Source: Zhengella mangrovi (GTDB lineage: Bacteria; Pseudomonadota; Alphaproteobacteria; Rhizobiales; Rhizobiaceae). From it: 64,000 nucleotides of DNA. Below the pieces are notes generated by a model. It saw nothing but the letters and a program-made list of their open reading frames with translations, was not told the origin of the DNA and did not search any database. Made by a program: the position numbers and the translations under genes. Below, piece after piece: positions 1 through 8,022 of this stretch; within the stretch, counting starts at the first letter, position 1; the number at the start of each line of letters is the position of its first letter. The DNA is taken from the NCBI RefSeq assembly GCF_002727065.1, contig NZ_PDVP01000008.1, positions 124,001 to 188,000 on the forward strand, given 5' to 3'.

Positions 1-956
1 CGGAACAGAAGGCCTACAAGTCCGGCGCGCTCGTCATTGCGACCATGGACCCCTTCGGTCACGAGGATGACGTGAAGTCCATGGCCGAGGCCGGCCTGTC
101 GGCCTTCGCGATGGAATTCATGCCGCGCATCACGCGGGCGCAGGTGATGGACGTGCTGTCGTCGCAGGCCAACCTCGCCGGCTACCAGGCGGTGATCGAT
201 GCGGCGGCCGAGTTCGACCGCGCCATGCCGATGATGATGACTGCTGCCGGTACGGTTCCTGCCGCCAAGGTCTTCGTGATGGGCGCCGGCGTGGCCGGCC
301 TGCAGGCCATCGCGACGGCCAAGCGGCTGGGTGCGGCCGTGACGGCGACCGACGTGCGTCCGGCCGCCAAGGAACAGGTCGCATCGCTGGGCGGCAAGTT
401 CATCGCCGTCGAGGACGACGAGTTCAAGGCCGCCGAAACGGCCGGCGGCTATGCCAAGGAAATGTCGAAGGAATACCAGGCCAAGCAGGCGGCGCTGGTG
501 GCCGACCACATTGCCAAGCAGGACATCGTGATCACCACAGCGCTGATCCCGGGGCGCCCGGCGCCGCGGCTGATCTCGGCCGATATGGTGAAATCGATGA
601 AACCGGGGTCCGTCATCGTCGATCTCGCGGTCGAGCGCGGCGGCAATGTCGAGGGTGCGAAGGCGGGTGAAGTGGTCGATGTCGACGGCGTCAGGATCGT
701 CGGCCATCTCAACATGCCGGGGCGCATCTCCGCCTCGGCCTCGCTGCTCTACGCGAAGAACCTCTATGCCTTCCTCGAGACCATGGTGAACAAGGAAACC
801 GGCGAAGTGTCGGTCAATCCGGAGGACGAGCTGGTCAAGGCGACGCTGCTCACCCACGGCGGAAGCGTGGTGCATCCCGCTTTCGCGCCGAAGGAAGAGC
901 CGAAGGAAATCCTGATCGCCGAAAAGGGCTCCGATGACACGAAGGGAGACGCATGA
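1..956 (+). CDS. pntAA: NAD(P) transhydrogenase subunit alpha part 1 (5' end outside window)
   Basis: This is the NAD(H)-binding domain I of the proton-translocating transhydrogenase, which uses the proton gradient to reduce NADP+ with NADH. The reading frame is already open at base 3, so the true start lies upstream; about 317 residues are visible. The Rossmann segment reads [20 protein letters not shown], followed by TDVRP, and the alanine-dehydrogenase-like features ([26 protein letters not shown]) are present. It ends in an ATGA overlap with pntAB, followed closely by pntB. That three-gene split is usual in alphaproteobacteria. Identification is secure; only the N-terminus is missing. Confidence 0.97.
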   Translation, partial: EQKAYKSGALVIATMDPFGHEDDVKSMAEAGLSAFAMEFMPRITRAQVMDVLSSQANLAGYQAVIDAAAEFDRAMPMMMTAAGTVPAAKVFVMGAGVAGLQAIATAKRLGAAVTATDVRPAAKEQVASLGGKFIAVEDDEFKAAETAGGYAKEMSKEYQAKQAALVADHIAKQDIVITTALIPGRPAPRLISADMVKSMKPGSVIVDLAVERGGNVEGAKAGEVVDVDGVRIVGHLNMPGRISASASLLYAKNLYAFLETMVNKETGEVSVNPEDELVKATLLTHGGSVVHPAFAPKEEPKEILIAEKGSDDTKGDA

Positions 957-1384
957 TGGCCGCCGACAAACTCAATGACAGCCTCGACGCGCTTGAGCAG
1001 GCCGTCTCGGCGGTGCGCCAGGCGGTCACCTCCTACCAGGTCGACGTGAAGAACGGCGTCGCGGACGCGGCGGCCGCCGCCCATGGCGCGGCCAGCGGCA
1101 TCGATCCGTTCATCTTCCAGTTCTCGATCTTCGTGCTGGCGATCTTCGTCGGCTATTACGTGGTGTGGTCGGTGACGCCGGCGCTCCACACGCCGCTGAT
1201 GGCCGTGACCAACGCCATTTCCTCGGTCATCGTGGTGGGCGCGCTGCTGGCCGTCGGCATCTCGGCTTCCGGGCTTGCCACCGGCTTCGGCTTCATCGCC
1301 CTGGTCCTGGCCTCGGTCAACATCTTCGGCGGGTTCCTCGTCACCCAGCGCATGCTGGCCATGTACAAGAAAAAAGAGAAGTGA
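953..1384 (+). CDS. pntAB: NAD(P) transhydrogenase subunit alpha part 2, membrane segment
   Basis: A 143-residue protein forming part of the membrane domain II of the transhydrogenase. The first 40 or so residues are polar. They are followed by about three hydrophobic helices (near residues 46-67, 75-100 and 106-135), and the protein ends in a Lys-rich cytoplasmic tail. The ATG overlaps the pntAA stop by four bases and pntB starts 11 bases downstream, so the three genes should be translationally coupled. Length and position match the family. Confidence 0.95.
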   Translation: MMAADKLNDSLDALEQAVSAVRQAVTSYQVDVKNGVADAAAAAHGAASGIDPFIFQFSIFVLAIFVGYYVVWSVTPALHTPLMAVTNAISSVIVVGALLAVGISASGLATGFGFIALVLASVNIFGGFLVTQRMLAMYKKKEK

Positions 1385-1395
1385 GGACCTGATCC

Positions 1396-2796
1396 ATGAG
1401 TGTCAATCTGGCAGCATTCCTCTATCTCGTTTCCGGGGTCCTGTTCATCCTTGCCCTGCGCGGGCTGTCGCATCCGACGACGAGCCGCAAGGGCAACATG
1501 TACGGCATGACCGGCATGGCCATCGCCATCCTGACGACCCTGGCGCTGGCAACGCCGTCGGCCGCCGGCCTCGGGCTGATCATCCTCGGCCTCGCCATCG
1601 GCGGCGGCGTGGGTGCCTACATCGCGCAGCGCATCCCGATGACGGCCATGCCGCAGCTCGTCGCGGCCTTCCACAGCCTCGTCGGCCTGGCCGCGGTCAT
1701 GGTGGCCGCCGCCGCGCTCTACGCGCCGGAAAGCTTCGGCATCGGCGTGGTGGGTGACATCCACGGCCAGGCGCTGGTGGAAATGAGCCTCGGTGTCGCC
1801 ATCGGTGCGATCACCTTCACCGGCTCGCTCATCGCCTTTGCCAAACTGGACGGGCGCATGTCGGGCAAGCCGATCATGCTGCCGATGCGCCATGCCATCA
1901 ACCTGGCGATCTTCATCGGGCTCGTCGCGCTGATCGCGATCCTCGTCGTGAGCGAAAGCCACGCGGTGTTCTGGCTGATCGTGGTGCTGTCCCTGGCGCT
2001 GGGCATCCTGATCATCATCCCGATCGGCGGCGCGGACATGCCGGTGGTGGTGTCGATGCTCAACTCCTACTCGGGCTGGGCAGCCGCGGGCATCGGCTTC
2101 ACGCTGGGCAACATGGCGCTGATCATCACCGGTGCGCTGGTCGGCTCGTCGGGTGCGATCCTGTCCTACATCATGTGCAAGGGCATGAACCGCTCCTTCA
2201 TCTCGGTCATTCTCGGCGGCTTCGGCGGCGAGACGGCCGCGGCGGGTGGTGATGACGGCATCGACCGGACCGTGAAGCAGGGTTCGGCCGATGACGCGGC
2301 CTTCCTGATGATGAACGCGTCCAAGGTCATCATCGTGCCGGGCTACGGCATGGCGGTGGCCCAGGCGCAGCACGCGCTGCGCGAGATGGCCGACAAGCTC
2401 AAGGAAGCCGGGGTGGAAGTCAAATACGCCATTCACCCGGTTGCCGGCCGCATGCCCGGGCACATGAACGTGCTGCTGGCGGAAGCCAACGTGCCCTACG
2501 ACGAGGTCTTCGAACTGGAGGACATCAACTCCGAGTTCGCGCAGGCCGACGTGGCCTATGTCATCGGCGCCAACGACGTGACCAACCCGTCGGCGCGCGA
2601 CGACAAGTCCTCGCCGATCTATGGCATGCCGATCCTCGACGTGGACAAGGCCAAGACCTGTCTCTTCGTCAAGCGCTCGCTCGGTTCGGGCTATGCCGGC
2701 ATCGACAACACGCTGTTCTACAAGGACGGCACGATGATGCTTCTCGGCGACGCCAAGAAGATGACCGAGGAAATCGTCAAGGCGATGGAAGAATAA
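1396..2796 (+). CDS. pntB: NAD(P) transhydrogenase subunit beta
   Basis: A 466-residue beta subunit. Roughly the first 270 residues are hydrophobic helices completing the proton channel. The C-terminal ~180 residues are the NADP(H)-binding domain III. Its signature pieces are VIIVPGYGMAVAQAQHAL, HPVAGRMPGHMNVLLAEA, GANDVTNPSARDD and GYAGIDNTLFY. It is the last gene of the pnt operon and is followed by an intrinsic terminator. The length is normal and no oddities were seen. Confidence 0.97.
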   Translation: MSVNLAAFLYLVSGVLFILALRGLSHPTTSRKGNMYGMTGMAIAILTTLALATPSAAGLGLIILGLAIGGGVGAYIAQRIPMTAMPQLVAAFHSLVGLAAVMVAAAALYAPESFGIGVVGDIHGQALVEMSLGVAIGAITFTGSLIAFAKLDGRMSGKPIMLPMRHAINLAIFIGLVALIAILVVSESHAVFWLIVVLSLALGILIIIPIGGADMPVVVSMLNSYSGWAAAGIGFTLGNMALIITGALVGSSGAILSYIMCKGMNRSFISVILGGFGGETAAAGGDDGIDRTVKQGSADDAAFLMMNASKVIIVPGYGMAVAQAQHALREMADKLKEAGVEVKYAIHPVAGRMPGHMNVLLAEANVPYDEVFELEDINSEFAQADVAYVIGANDVTNPSARDDKSSPIYGMPILDVDKAKTCLFVKRSLGSGYAGIDNTLFYKDGTMMLLGDAKKMTEEIVKAMEE

Positions 2797-2828
2797 CGCC
2801 CGCGACCGCGCGCGTTTCCAGAGATGAA

Positions 2829-2860
2829 AAAGCCCCCGGCGCCGATGCTCCGGGGGCTTT
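2829..2860. terminator. Terminator between pntB and the convergent DUF992 gene
   Basis: An 11-bp perfect stem (AAAGCCCCCGG / CCGGGGGCTTT) encloses a 10-base loop. The plus strand ends in TTT, and on the minus strand the stem is followed by a run of five T. It can therefore serve both pntB and the convergent gene at 2896-3384. Confidence 0.85.
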
Positions 2861-2895
2861 CCTGTTTCGGGCCGGTCGTGCCGGCTTGCCCGGTA

Positions 2896-3384
2896 TCAGC
2901 GCGCGACCGGTTCGATCTCGAGCCTGGCGATGCCGGCGGCGACGTTCACGCCTTCCTGCACCTGGATGGCGACGGGCTGCAGGTTGATCGACTTGTCGAA
3001 ACCGCCGACCAGCACGGAGGCGCCGGCACCGGCTGCGGCCGAAGCCTCGGCAGACGCGCCGACATATTCACCGGCGAGCGCGCCGGGTTCCAGCGGGTCG
3101 GCAGAGGTGGGGGCGAGGACCGTCCATTTCATCAGCGTGGTGCCGGTCACGCCGATATCGACGCCGAACTTGCTGATGGTGCCCGCGTAGGTCTCGACGG
3201 GGCCTTCCAGCGGCTTGTAGTCGCAGACCAGATCCTTGGTCGAGCCGAAGACAAAACCGGCTCCGCCTGCAACCTGGCAATCGAGCGTTCCGATTTCCAC
3301 GGTGTCAGCCGATGCCGGGGCGACGGCGGCCAGCGGAAGGGCCGATGCGAGGGCCATGGCGGCGATGGTAGCGCTGAAACGCAT
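2896..3384 (-). CDS. DUF992 family secreted protein
   Basis: A 162-residue protein with a clear Sec signal peptide (residues 1-27, cleavage after the ASA of PASA-DT). The mature part opens with VEIGTLDCQVAGGAGFVFGS, the hallmark of DUF992, and continues with LVCDYKPLEG and YAGTISKFGVDIGVTG. DUF992 proteins are small periplasmic or exported proteins typical of Hyphomicrobiales and have no established function. The last third is Ala/Gly-rich (SAEASAAAGAGASVLVGG). It is monocistronic and convergent with pntB. The family call is confident but the function is unknown. Confidence 0.85.
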   Translation of the reverse strand: MRFSATIAAMALASALPLAAVAPASADTVEIGTLDCQVAGGAGFVFGSTKDLVCDYKPLEGPVETYAGTISKFGVDIGVTGTTLMKWTVLAPTSADPLEPGALAGEYVGASAEASAAAGAGASVLVGGFDKSINLQPVAIQVQEGVNVAAGIARLEIEPVAR

Positions 3385-3651
3385 GATGCTTCTCCTTTGT
3401 CATTGGACATCGGAGAGACAAACCCGTGACCGGCTTCCATGTTCCAGACAAGGATGGTCACGTGATGTTTCAGCGGCGTGGCAGCCGATCATAGCCTGCC
3501 ACGGTTCCTGCCGGACAGACCGGCGGCAAGGCCCCGGGATCGCGCGACACCGGCAGGGCCTCAATTCCCATCCCGACCGTTCGCCTTGGCATGATCCAGC
3601 TGAAAGCTGTAATTCTTGCCGAATGATGATTTCCGATTGCAAGGTGCCGGC

Positions 3652-4461
3652 ATGCGCCTCGTGACAGTCGCCCAATCCGCCGCGGTCTGCCTCCTCGCCT
3701 GGTATGTCGGGACGGTCGGATATCTCGCCTACAACCAGGACCGGATGCTGTTTCCCGCGCCCGCGGGCCGGGTTTCCGCCATCCCGGACGGGATCGAGCC
3801 GGTCGTGTTGACGACGGCGGACGGAATTCGCACGCGAGCCTATTTCAGCGATGCGGGCGGGCAGGCGCCGGCCATCCTGTTTTTCCACGGCAACGGCGTC
3901 AATGCGGATCATGGGTTTCAACGCGCCGCGCAGTACCGCACTGCGGGCTACTCGGTGCTGCTGGCAGAATACAGGGGCTACGGCGGATCGGCCGGCAAGC
4001 CCTCTGCCAAGGCGCTGAAGGCGGACGGGCTGGCGGCCCATGACTGGCTTGCCGCACGCACAGGGGCGCCGGTGTTCGTCGCCGGTCATTCCCTGGGAAC
4101 CGGAATCGCGGTCCACGTCGCGGCCAAGCGACCGGTTCGCGCCGTGTTCCTGGAAGCGCCCTATTCCTCCATCGCGGACGTGGCGCAGGCGCGCTTTCCG
4201 TTTGTTCCGGTCCGGCTGCTGCTGGCCAATTCCATCGCTCCCGTCGACGAGATCGGCGATCTCACCATGCCGATCATGATCATTCATGGCGTGGAGGACG
4301 AAACGATCCCGATCCGGTTCGGGCGCGCCCTTTTCGACGCGGCGCCACGGGATCGAACGATCGCGCGGGAGATCCGCAGAGCAGGGCACAACGATCTTGC
4401 CGCCTTCGGCGGCTACGAAATGGCGCTGGAGTTCTTTGACGGCGTCAGGGGCGGCGGCTGA
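3652..4461 (+). CDS. Membrane-anchored alpha/beta hydrolase (BEM46/ABHD13-like)
   Basis: A 269-residue alpha/beta-hydrolase with an N-terminal membrane anchor (residues 4-27). Catalytic elements are visible: the oxyanion motif HGNG (79-82), EYRGYGGS (106-113), the nucleophile elbow GHSLG with Ser147, an acid in GVEDETIP (Asp216) and His246 in RRAGHNDL. This layout is that of the BEM46/ABHD13-like group, which are presumed serine esterases or acyl hydrolases of unknown substrate. I chose the ATG at 3652 because AAGGTG precedes it at good spacing. The frame stays open to a TTG at 3616, but that start has no supporting site. Its stop abuts the stop of the convergent TPR gene. Confidence 0.8.
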   Translation: MRLVTVAQSAAVCLLAWYVGTVGYLAYNQDRMLFPAPAGRVSAIPDGIEPVVLTTADGIRTRAYFSDAGGQAPAILFFHGNGVNADHGFQRAAQYRTAGYSVLLAEYRGYGGSAGKPSAKALKADGLAAHDWLAARTGAPVFVAGHSLGTGIAVHVAAKRPVRAVFLEAPYSSIADVAQARFPFVPVRLLLANSIAPVDEIGDLTMPIMIIHGVEDETIPIRFGRALFDAAPRDRTIAREIRRAGHNDLAAFGGYEMALEFFDGVRGGG

Positions 4462-5328
4462 TCAACTGCCGCGGGTCCGCTCCAGGCCGGCGCGGGCGGG
4501 CGCATAGTTCGGATCGAGCGCCGCGGCGCGGGCATAGGACGCGCGCGCCTTCTTGTTGTCGCCGCGCTTCTCGTAGACCAGCGCCTGGTTGGCCCAGCTT
4601 TCCGCCTTCTTGTCGTCCAGCTTGATGGCGAGGTTGAAATCCGCGAAGGCATTCTCGTCGTCGCCGAGCGCCATGTAGGAAATGCCGCGGCCGTTGTAGG
4701 GCTCGGGCGCGTCGCCGGACAGGGAAATCGCCGTCGAGAAATCCTCGATGGCATAGGCGTGCTGGCCACGCGACTGGTAGATCAGGCCGCGATTGTGATA
4801 GGCGCGGGGGTCGGTCGTGTCGAGCTGGATGGCGCGTTCGAAATCCTTGAAGGCGTCGAGATCGCGTCCCATCTTGCGGTACATGTTGCCGCGACCGATG
4901 TAGGCGACGTCATAGTTCGGATTGATCTGAAGGGCGCGGGAATAATCGGACTGGGAATGGGAGAAATCCCCCATCAGGCGATAGATCAGGCCCCGGTTGG
5001 CATAGGCCTGGAAGAAGTTCGGGTTGAGCTGGATCGCGGTGTCGAAATCCTTGAGCGCTTCCTGGTACTGGCCGGCCCGGCCATAGGCCGACCCGCGGAC
5101 GTTGTAGGCTTCCGGATCGCGCGAATTGCGCTGGATCACTGCGGTCAGCGAGGCGATATTCTCTTCCGAACCCTGCGCCTTGTCGAAGTTTGTCGCCTCG
5201 ATCGGGGCGTTCGTCGTGGTGCACGCGGAGAGGGCAGGCATGGCGACGGCAAGGAGGACCGCCGCGACAAGGCGGGCCGGGCGCAGGACGCGCGTTTCGG
5301 TCGAGGCCGGCTTCAAGGTCATGATCAC
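4462..5328 (-). CDS. TPR-repeat lipoprotein (NlpI-like)
   Basis: A 288-residue protein with a lipoprotein signal: a hydrophobic stretch VAAVLLAVAMPALSAC ends at the lipobox Cys36. About six consecutive TPR units follow (residues ~70-280), with repeated patterns such as AYNVRGSAYGRAGQYQEALK, AYANRGLIYRLMGDF and PYNGRGISYMALGDDENA. NlpI-type TPR lipoproteins act as adaptors for cell-wall enzymes at the outer membrane, but specific partners cannot be inferred here. The gene is monocistronic and convergent with the hydrolase gene, with adjacent stop codons. The start could also be Met3. Confidence 0.82.
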   Translation of the reverse strand: MIMTLKPASTETRVLRPARLVAAVLLAVAMPALSACTTTNAPIEATNFDKAQGSEENIASLTAVIQRNSRDPEAYNVRGSAYGRAGQYQEALKDFDTAIQLNPNFFQAYANRGLIYRLMGDFSHSQSDYSRALQINPNYDVAYIGRGNMYRKMGRDLDAFKDFERAIQLDTTDPRAYHNRGLIYQSRGQHAYAIEDFSTAISLSGDAPEPYNGRGISYMALGDDENAFADFNLAIKLDDKKAESWANQALVYEKRGDNKKARASYARAAALDPNYAPARAGLERTRGS

Positions 5329-5401
5329 GATTGAACTATCCCCTCCGGGTTTGCCGCCCGGTCATGGCGACCCCCATCCAAAGCGGTCCGGTTCGCCCCA
5401 T

Positions 5402-5439
5402 CAAACAAAAAAGGTGGAGGCGAAAAAATCGCCGCCACC
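5402..5439 (-). terminator. rpsU terminator
   Basis: Read on the minus strand, a 10-bp stem (GGTGGCGGCG pairing with CGCCTCCACC, one mismatch) is followed by TTTTTTGTTTG. It lies about 40 bases past the rpsU stop. Confidence 0.85.
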
Positions 5440-5477
5440 TGCGGTACGTCCTGAAATGGACAAAAAAACGGCGGGAT

Positions 5478-5702
5478 TCAGCGACCCGTGCGGCCGCTCA
5501 GCAGGCCTTCGCGCTGGGCGCGCTTGCGAGCCAGCTTGCGGGCGCGGCGTACGGCCTCGGCCTTTTCACGGGCGCGCTTCTCGGACGGCTTTTCATAGTG
5601 ACCGCGCATCTTCATCTCGCGGAAGATGCCTTCGCGCTGCATTTTCTTCTTCAAGGCGCGCAGCGCCTGGTCAACGTTGTTGTCGCGTACGAGTACCTGC
5701 AC
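5478..5702 (-). CDS. rpsU: Small ribosomal subunit protein bS21, GTG start
   Basis: A 74-residue very basic protein starting [20 protein letters not shown] and containing [20 protein letters not shown], diagnostic of bS21 of alphaproteobacteria. It binds the 30S platform and helps base-pairing of mRNA with 16S rRNA. The family start falls on the GTG at 5700-5702, preceded by AGGA about eight bases upstream. No in-frame ATG exists between that codon and the conserved N-terminus, and a longer frame to 5777 encodes non-conserved residues. The gene is transcribed alone, divergent from soxB, with its own terminator. Confidence 0.95.
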   Translation of the reverse strand: MQVLVRDNNVDQALRALKKKMQREGIFREMKMRGHYEKPSEKRAREKAEAVRRARKLARKRAQREGLLSGRTGR

Positions 5703-6012
5703 GTGTCGATCCTGTCTCTGGCCGTTGTCTGGAAGCCGGTCTTCTGGAATGCAGAGACCTGCTCGTGGAGAGAACACTCTCCGCGATTTGCGCGCGATAT
5801 ATCAAACGCGGTGTCCATTGTCGAGGGGAGGGTTCAAAAAAGAGTGCGGCCGCCGGCTTTCGGGCCGTCTGCCGCGCGTTCCGGATTGCCGGAACGGTTC
5901 GCGGCACGCATCACGCCATACCCCGTCGCAAACAGAGCATCGGCTTGCGGGCGGCAACGATAGTGATACGGTCCAGAGTGTCATGACAAGCAAAAGGTGA
6001 CAGGGCCGCACC
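5703..6012. other. Intergenic region between divergent rpsU and soxB
   Basis: 310 bases that must hold the promoters of rpsU (minus) and the sox operon (plus). No convincing regulator binding site, riboswitch or small gene was recognised. Confidence 0.5.
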
Positions 6013-7266
6013 ATGCGCAAATATTCCGCATTCGCGATCGCGCGCGAGGCGCTGCGCAGCCACAAGGGCTGGGAAAAGCAGTGGGATTCGCCGGAACCGC
6101 GCGCCGCCTACGACGTGGTGATCGTCGGTGCCGGGGGGCACGGGCTGGCGACGGCCTATTACCTGGCCAAGGAACACGGCGTCACCAATATTGCCGTACT
6201 CGACAAGGGATGGCTGGGCGGCGGCAATACCGGCCGCAACACCACGATCATACGCTCCAACTATCTCTACGACGAATCGGCGGCGCTCTACGATCACGCG
6301 GTCAAGCTGTGGGACGGGCTGTCGCAGGACCTGAACTACAATGTCATGTATTCGGCGCGCGGCGTGATGATGCTGGCGCACAACGTGCACGACGAGCAGG
6401 TCTTCAAGCGGCATATCCATGCCAACCGTCTCAACGGCGTGGACAACGAATGGCTGAGCCCGGCCGAGGCCAAGGCCTACTGTCCGCCGCTCAACATCGC
6501 GTCGTCGGCGCGCTACCCGGTGGTGGGGGCGGCGCTGCAGCGGCGCGGCGGAACGGCCCGTCATGACGCCGTTGCCTGGGGCTATGCCCGCGCGGCGGCA
6601 GCCCGCGGCGTTCACATCATCCAGAACTGTGCCGTGACGGGGATCCGCCGTTCCGCCGACGGTGCGGTCGAAGGCGTGGAAACGACGCGCGGCTTCATCG
6701 GCGCCAAAAAGGTGGGTGTCGTCGCCGCCGGCAATACGACGCCGATCATGGAGATGGCCGGACTGCGCATGCCGCTGGAGAGTTTCCCGCTGCAGGCGCT
6801 TGTCTCCGAGCCGGTCAAGCCGGTCTTTCCCTGCGTGGTGATGTCGAACACGGTGCATGCCTACATCTCGCAGTCCGACAAGGGCGAGCTGGTGATCGGC
6901 GCGGGCACGGACCAGTACACGTCCTATTCGCAGACCGGCGGGCTGCACATTCTCAGCCACACGCTGGAAGCGATCTGCGAGATGTTCCCCATCTTCAGCC
7001 GCATGAAGATGATGCGCTCCTGGGGCGGCATCGTCGACGTGACGCCGGACCGTTCGCCGATCCTGGCGAAGACGCCGGTGCGCGGCCTGTACGTGAATTG
7101 CGGCTGGGGAACCGGCGGGTTCAAGGCGACGCCCGGGTCGGGCCACGTGTTTGCCCACACGATCGCGCGCGACGAACCGCACAAGATCAACGCGGCCTAC
7201 ACGCTGGAACGGTTCCGGACCGGCCGGCTGATCGACGAGGCTGCAGCGGCGGCCGTGGCGCACTGA
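6013..7266 (+). CDS. soxB: Sarcosine oxidase subunit beta
   Basis: A 417-residue flavoprotein subunit of heterotetrameric sarcosine oxidase, which demethylates sarcosine to glycine, yielding H2O2 and passing the one-carbon unit to tetrahydrofolate. The FAD-binding GAGGHG is at residues 39-44 (VVIVGAGGHGLATAYYLAKE). His184 in GGTARHDAVAWG matches the region where the family binds FMN covalently. The C-terminal GWGTGGFKATPGSG closes the flavin site. It is first in the operon. Unusually, an extra gene separates it from soxD. Confidence 0.95.
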   Translation: MRKYSAFAIAREALRSHKGWEKQWDSPEPRAAYDVVIVGAGGHGLATAYYLAKEHGVTNIAVLDKGWLGGGNTGRNTTIIRSNYLYDESAALYDHAVKLWDGLSQDLNYNVMYSARGVMMLAHNVHDEQVFKRHIHANRLNGVDNEWLSPAEAKAYCPPLNIASSARYPVVGAALQRRGGTARHDAVAWGYARAAAARGVHIIQNCAVTGIRRSADGAVEGVETTRGFIGAKKVGVVAAGNTTPIMEMAGLRMPLESFPLQALVSEPVKPVFPCVVMSNTVHAYISQSDKGELVIGAGTDQYTSYSQTGGLHILSHTLEAICEMFPIFSRMKMMRSWGGIVDVTPDRSPILAKTPVRGLYVNCGWGTGGFKATPGSGHVFAHTIARDEPHKINAAYTLERFRTGRLIDEAAAAAVAH

Positions 7267-7269
7267 GGG

Positions 7270-7704
7270 ATGGGGGCGGCGATGGCCATGGCGGTGCTGG
7301 CCGCGGGAGCGGGGCCGACCCTGCTTCCCGTGGGCGAGCGCGACTGGTTCGCCATGCCGGGAGCCGGTGACTTTCGCGTGCAGTCGATCGAACGGCAGCC
7401 CGGCGAGGCCGACTGGCCGTTCGTCCATGACCGCGGGATGTTGGCCTGCGCCTTCGTTAATGGCCGGCGGCAGGGCTTTTTCGTTCCGCTGGACGAGAAC
7501 GGAACGGTCCCGGAGGACGGTGAAGGCGTGCCCCTGACCGGAAGCCCGGTGGAGATGTTCTCCTTCTACATGGCCATGCGCGACGAGTTCGTGCCGATGA
7601 CCGAAGTGGCGGAACTGGTGCGGCGGGTCGCCCCGCTGGCCGAGACCGCCAAACGACTTTGCGACCAGCCCCGCGGCAGTTCGGTGCCCGGCGGGGATCT
7701 TTGA
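7270..7704 (+). CDS. Unknown protein inserted between soxB and soxD
   Basis: A 144-residue frame in an otherwise standard sox operon, starting three bases after the soxB stop (Met5 or Met7 are alternative starts) and ending 15 bases before soxD. It has no signal peptide beyond a mildly hydrophobic first 15 residues. Visible features are DWPFVHDRGMLACAFVNGRR, FFVPLDENGTVPEDGEG and an amphipathic C-terminus (MTEVAELVRRVAPLAETAKR). Codon use resembles its neighbours, so it is probably a real gene. I do not recognise the family; a link to sarcosine metabolism rests only on position. Confidence 0.65.
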   Translation: MGAAMAMAVLAAGAGPTLLPVGERDWFAMPGAGDFRVQSIERQPGEADWPFVHDRGMLACAFVNGRRQGFFVPLDENGTVPEDGEGVPLTGSPVEMFSFYMAMRDEFVPMTEVAELVRRVAPLAETAKRLCDQPRGSSVPGGDL

Positions 7705-7719
7705 CGAAACGAGGCTGAC

Positions 7720-8022
7720 ATGCTGCTGATCCGCTGTCCCTATTGCGAAGAGGAGCGCCCGGAACTGGAATTCCGCGGTGCCGGCGAGGCGCATATCGCG
7801 CGCCCGACCAATATTGCCGAGATTTCCGACGAGGAATTCGAGGCCTTCTTCTTCCTTCGCGACAACCCGCGCGGGGTGACCTTCGAGCGCTGGCGTCATA
7901 TTCACGGGTGCGGGCGCTTCTTCAACGCGGCGCGCGATACCGTGTCCGACAAGTTCATCACCACCTACAAGGCCGGCGAACCCAAGCCGGATCTCGATGC
8001 TGTCCGGGGAGAAAAGGCATGA
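7720..8022 (+). CDS. soxD: Sarcosine oxidase subunit delta
   Basis: A 100-residue small subunit that binds zinc and stabilises the heterotetramer. It starts LLIRCPYCEEERPELEF, giving Cys6 and Cys9 as zinc ligands; further ligands come from the segment RHIHGCGRFFN (His60-Cys64). Typical spacing and length. The stop overlaps the soxA start (ATGA). Confidence 0.95.
   Translation: MLLIRCPYCEEERPELEFRGAGEAHIARPTNIAEISDEEFEAFFFLRDNPRGVTFERWRHIHGCGRFFNAARDTVSDKFITTYKAGEPKPDLDAVRGEKA

Noticed and set aside
5911-7905. Minus-strand open frame of 664 codons over soxB
   Set aside because: Antisense of a conserved flavoprotein with intact motifs; no domain in the antisense product.
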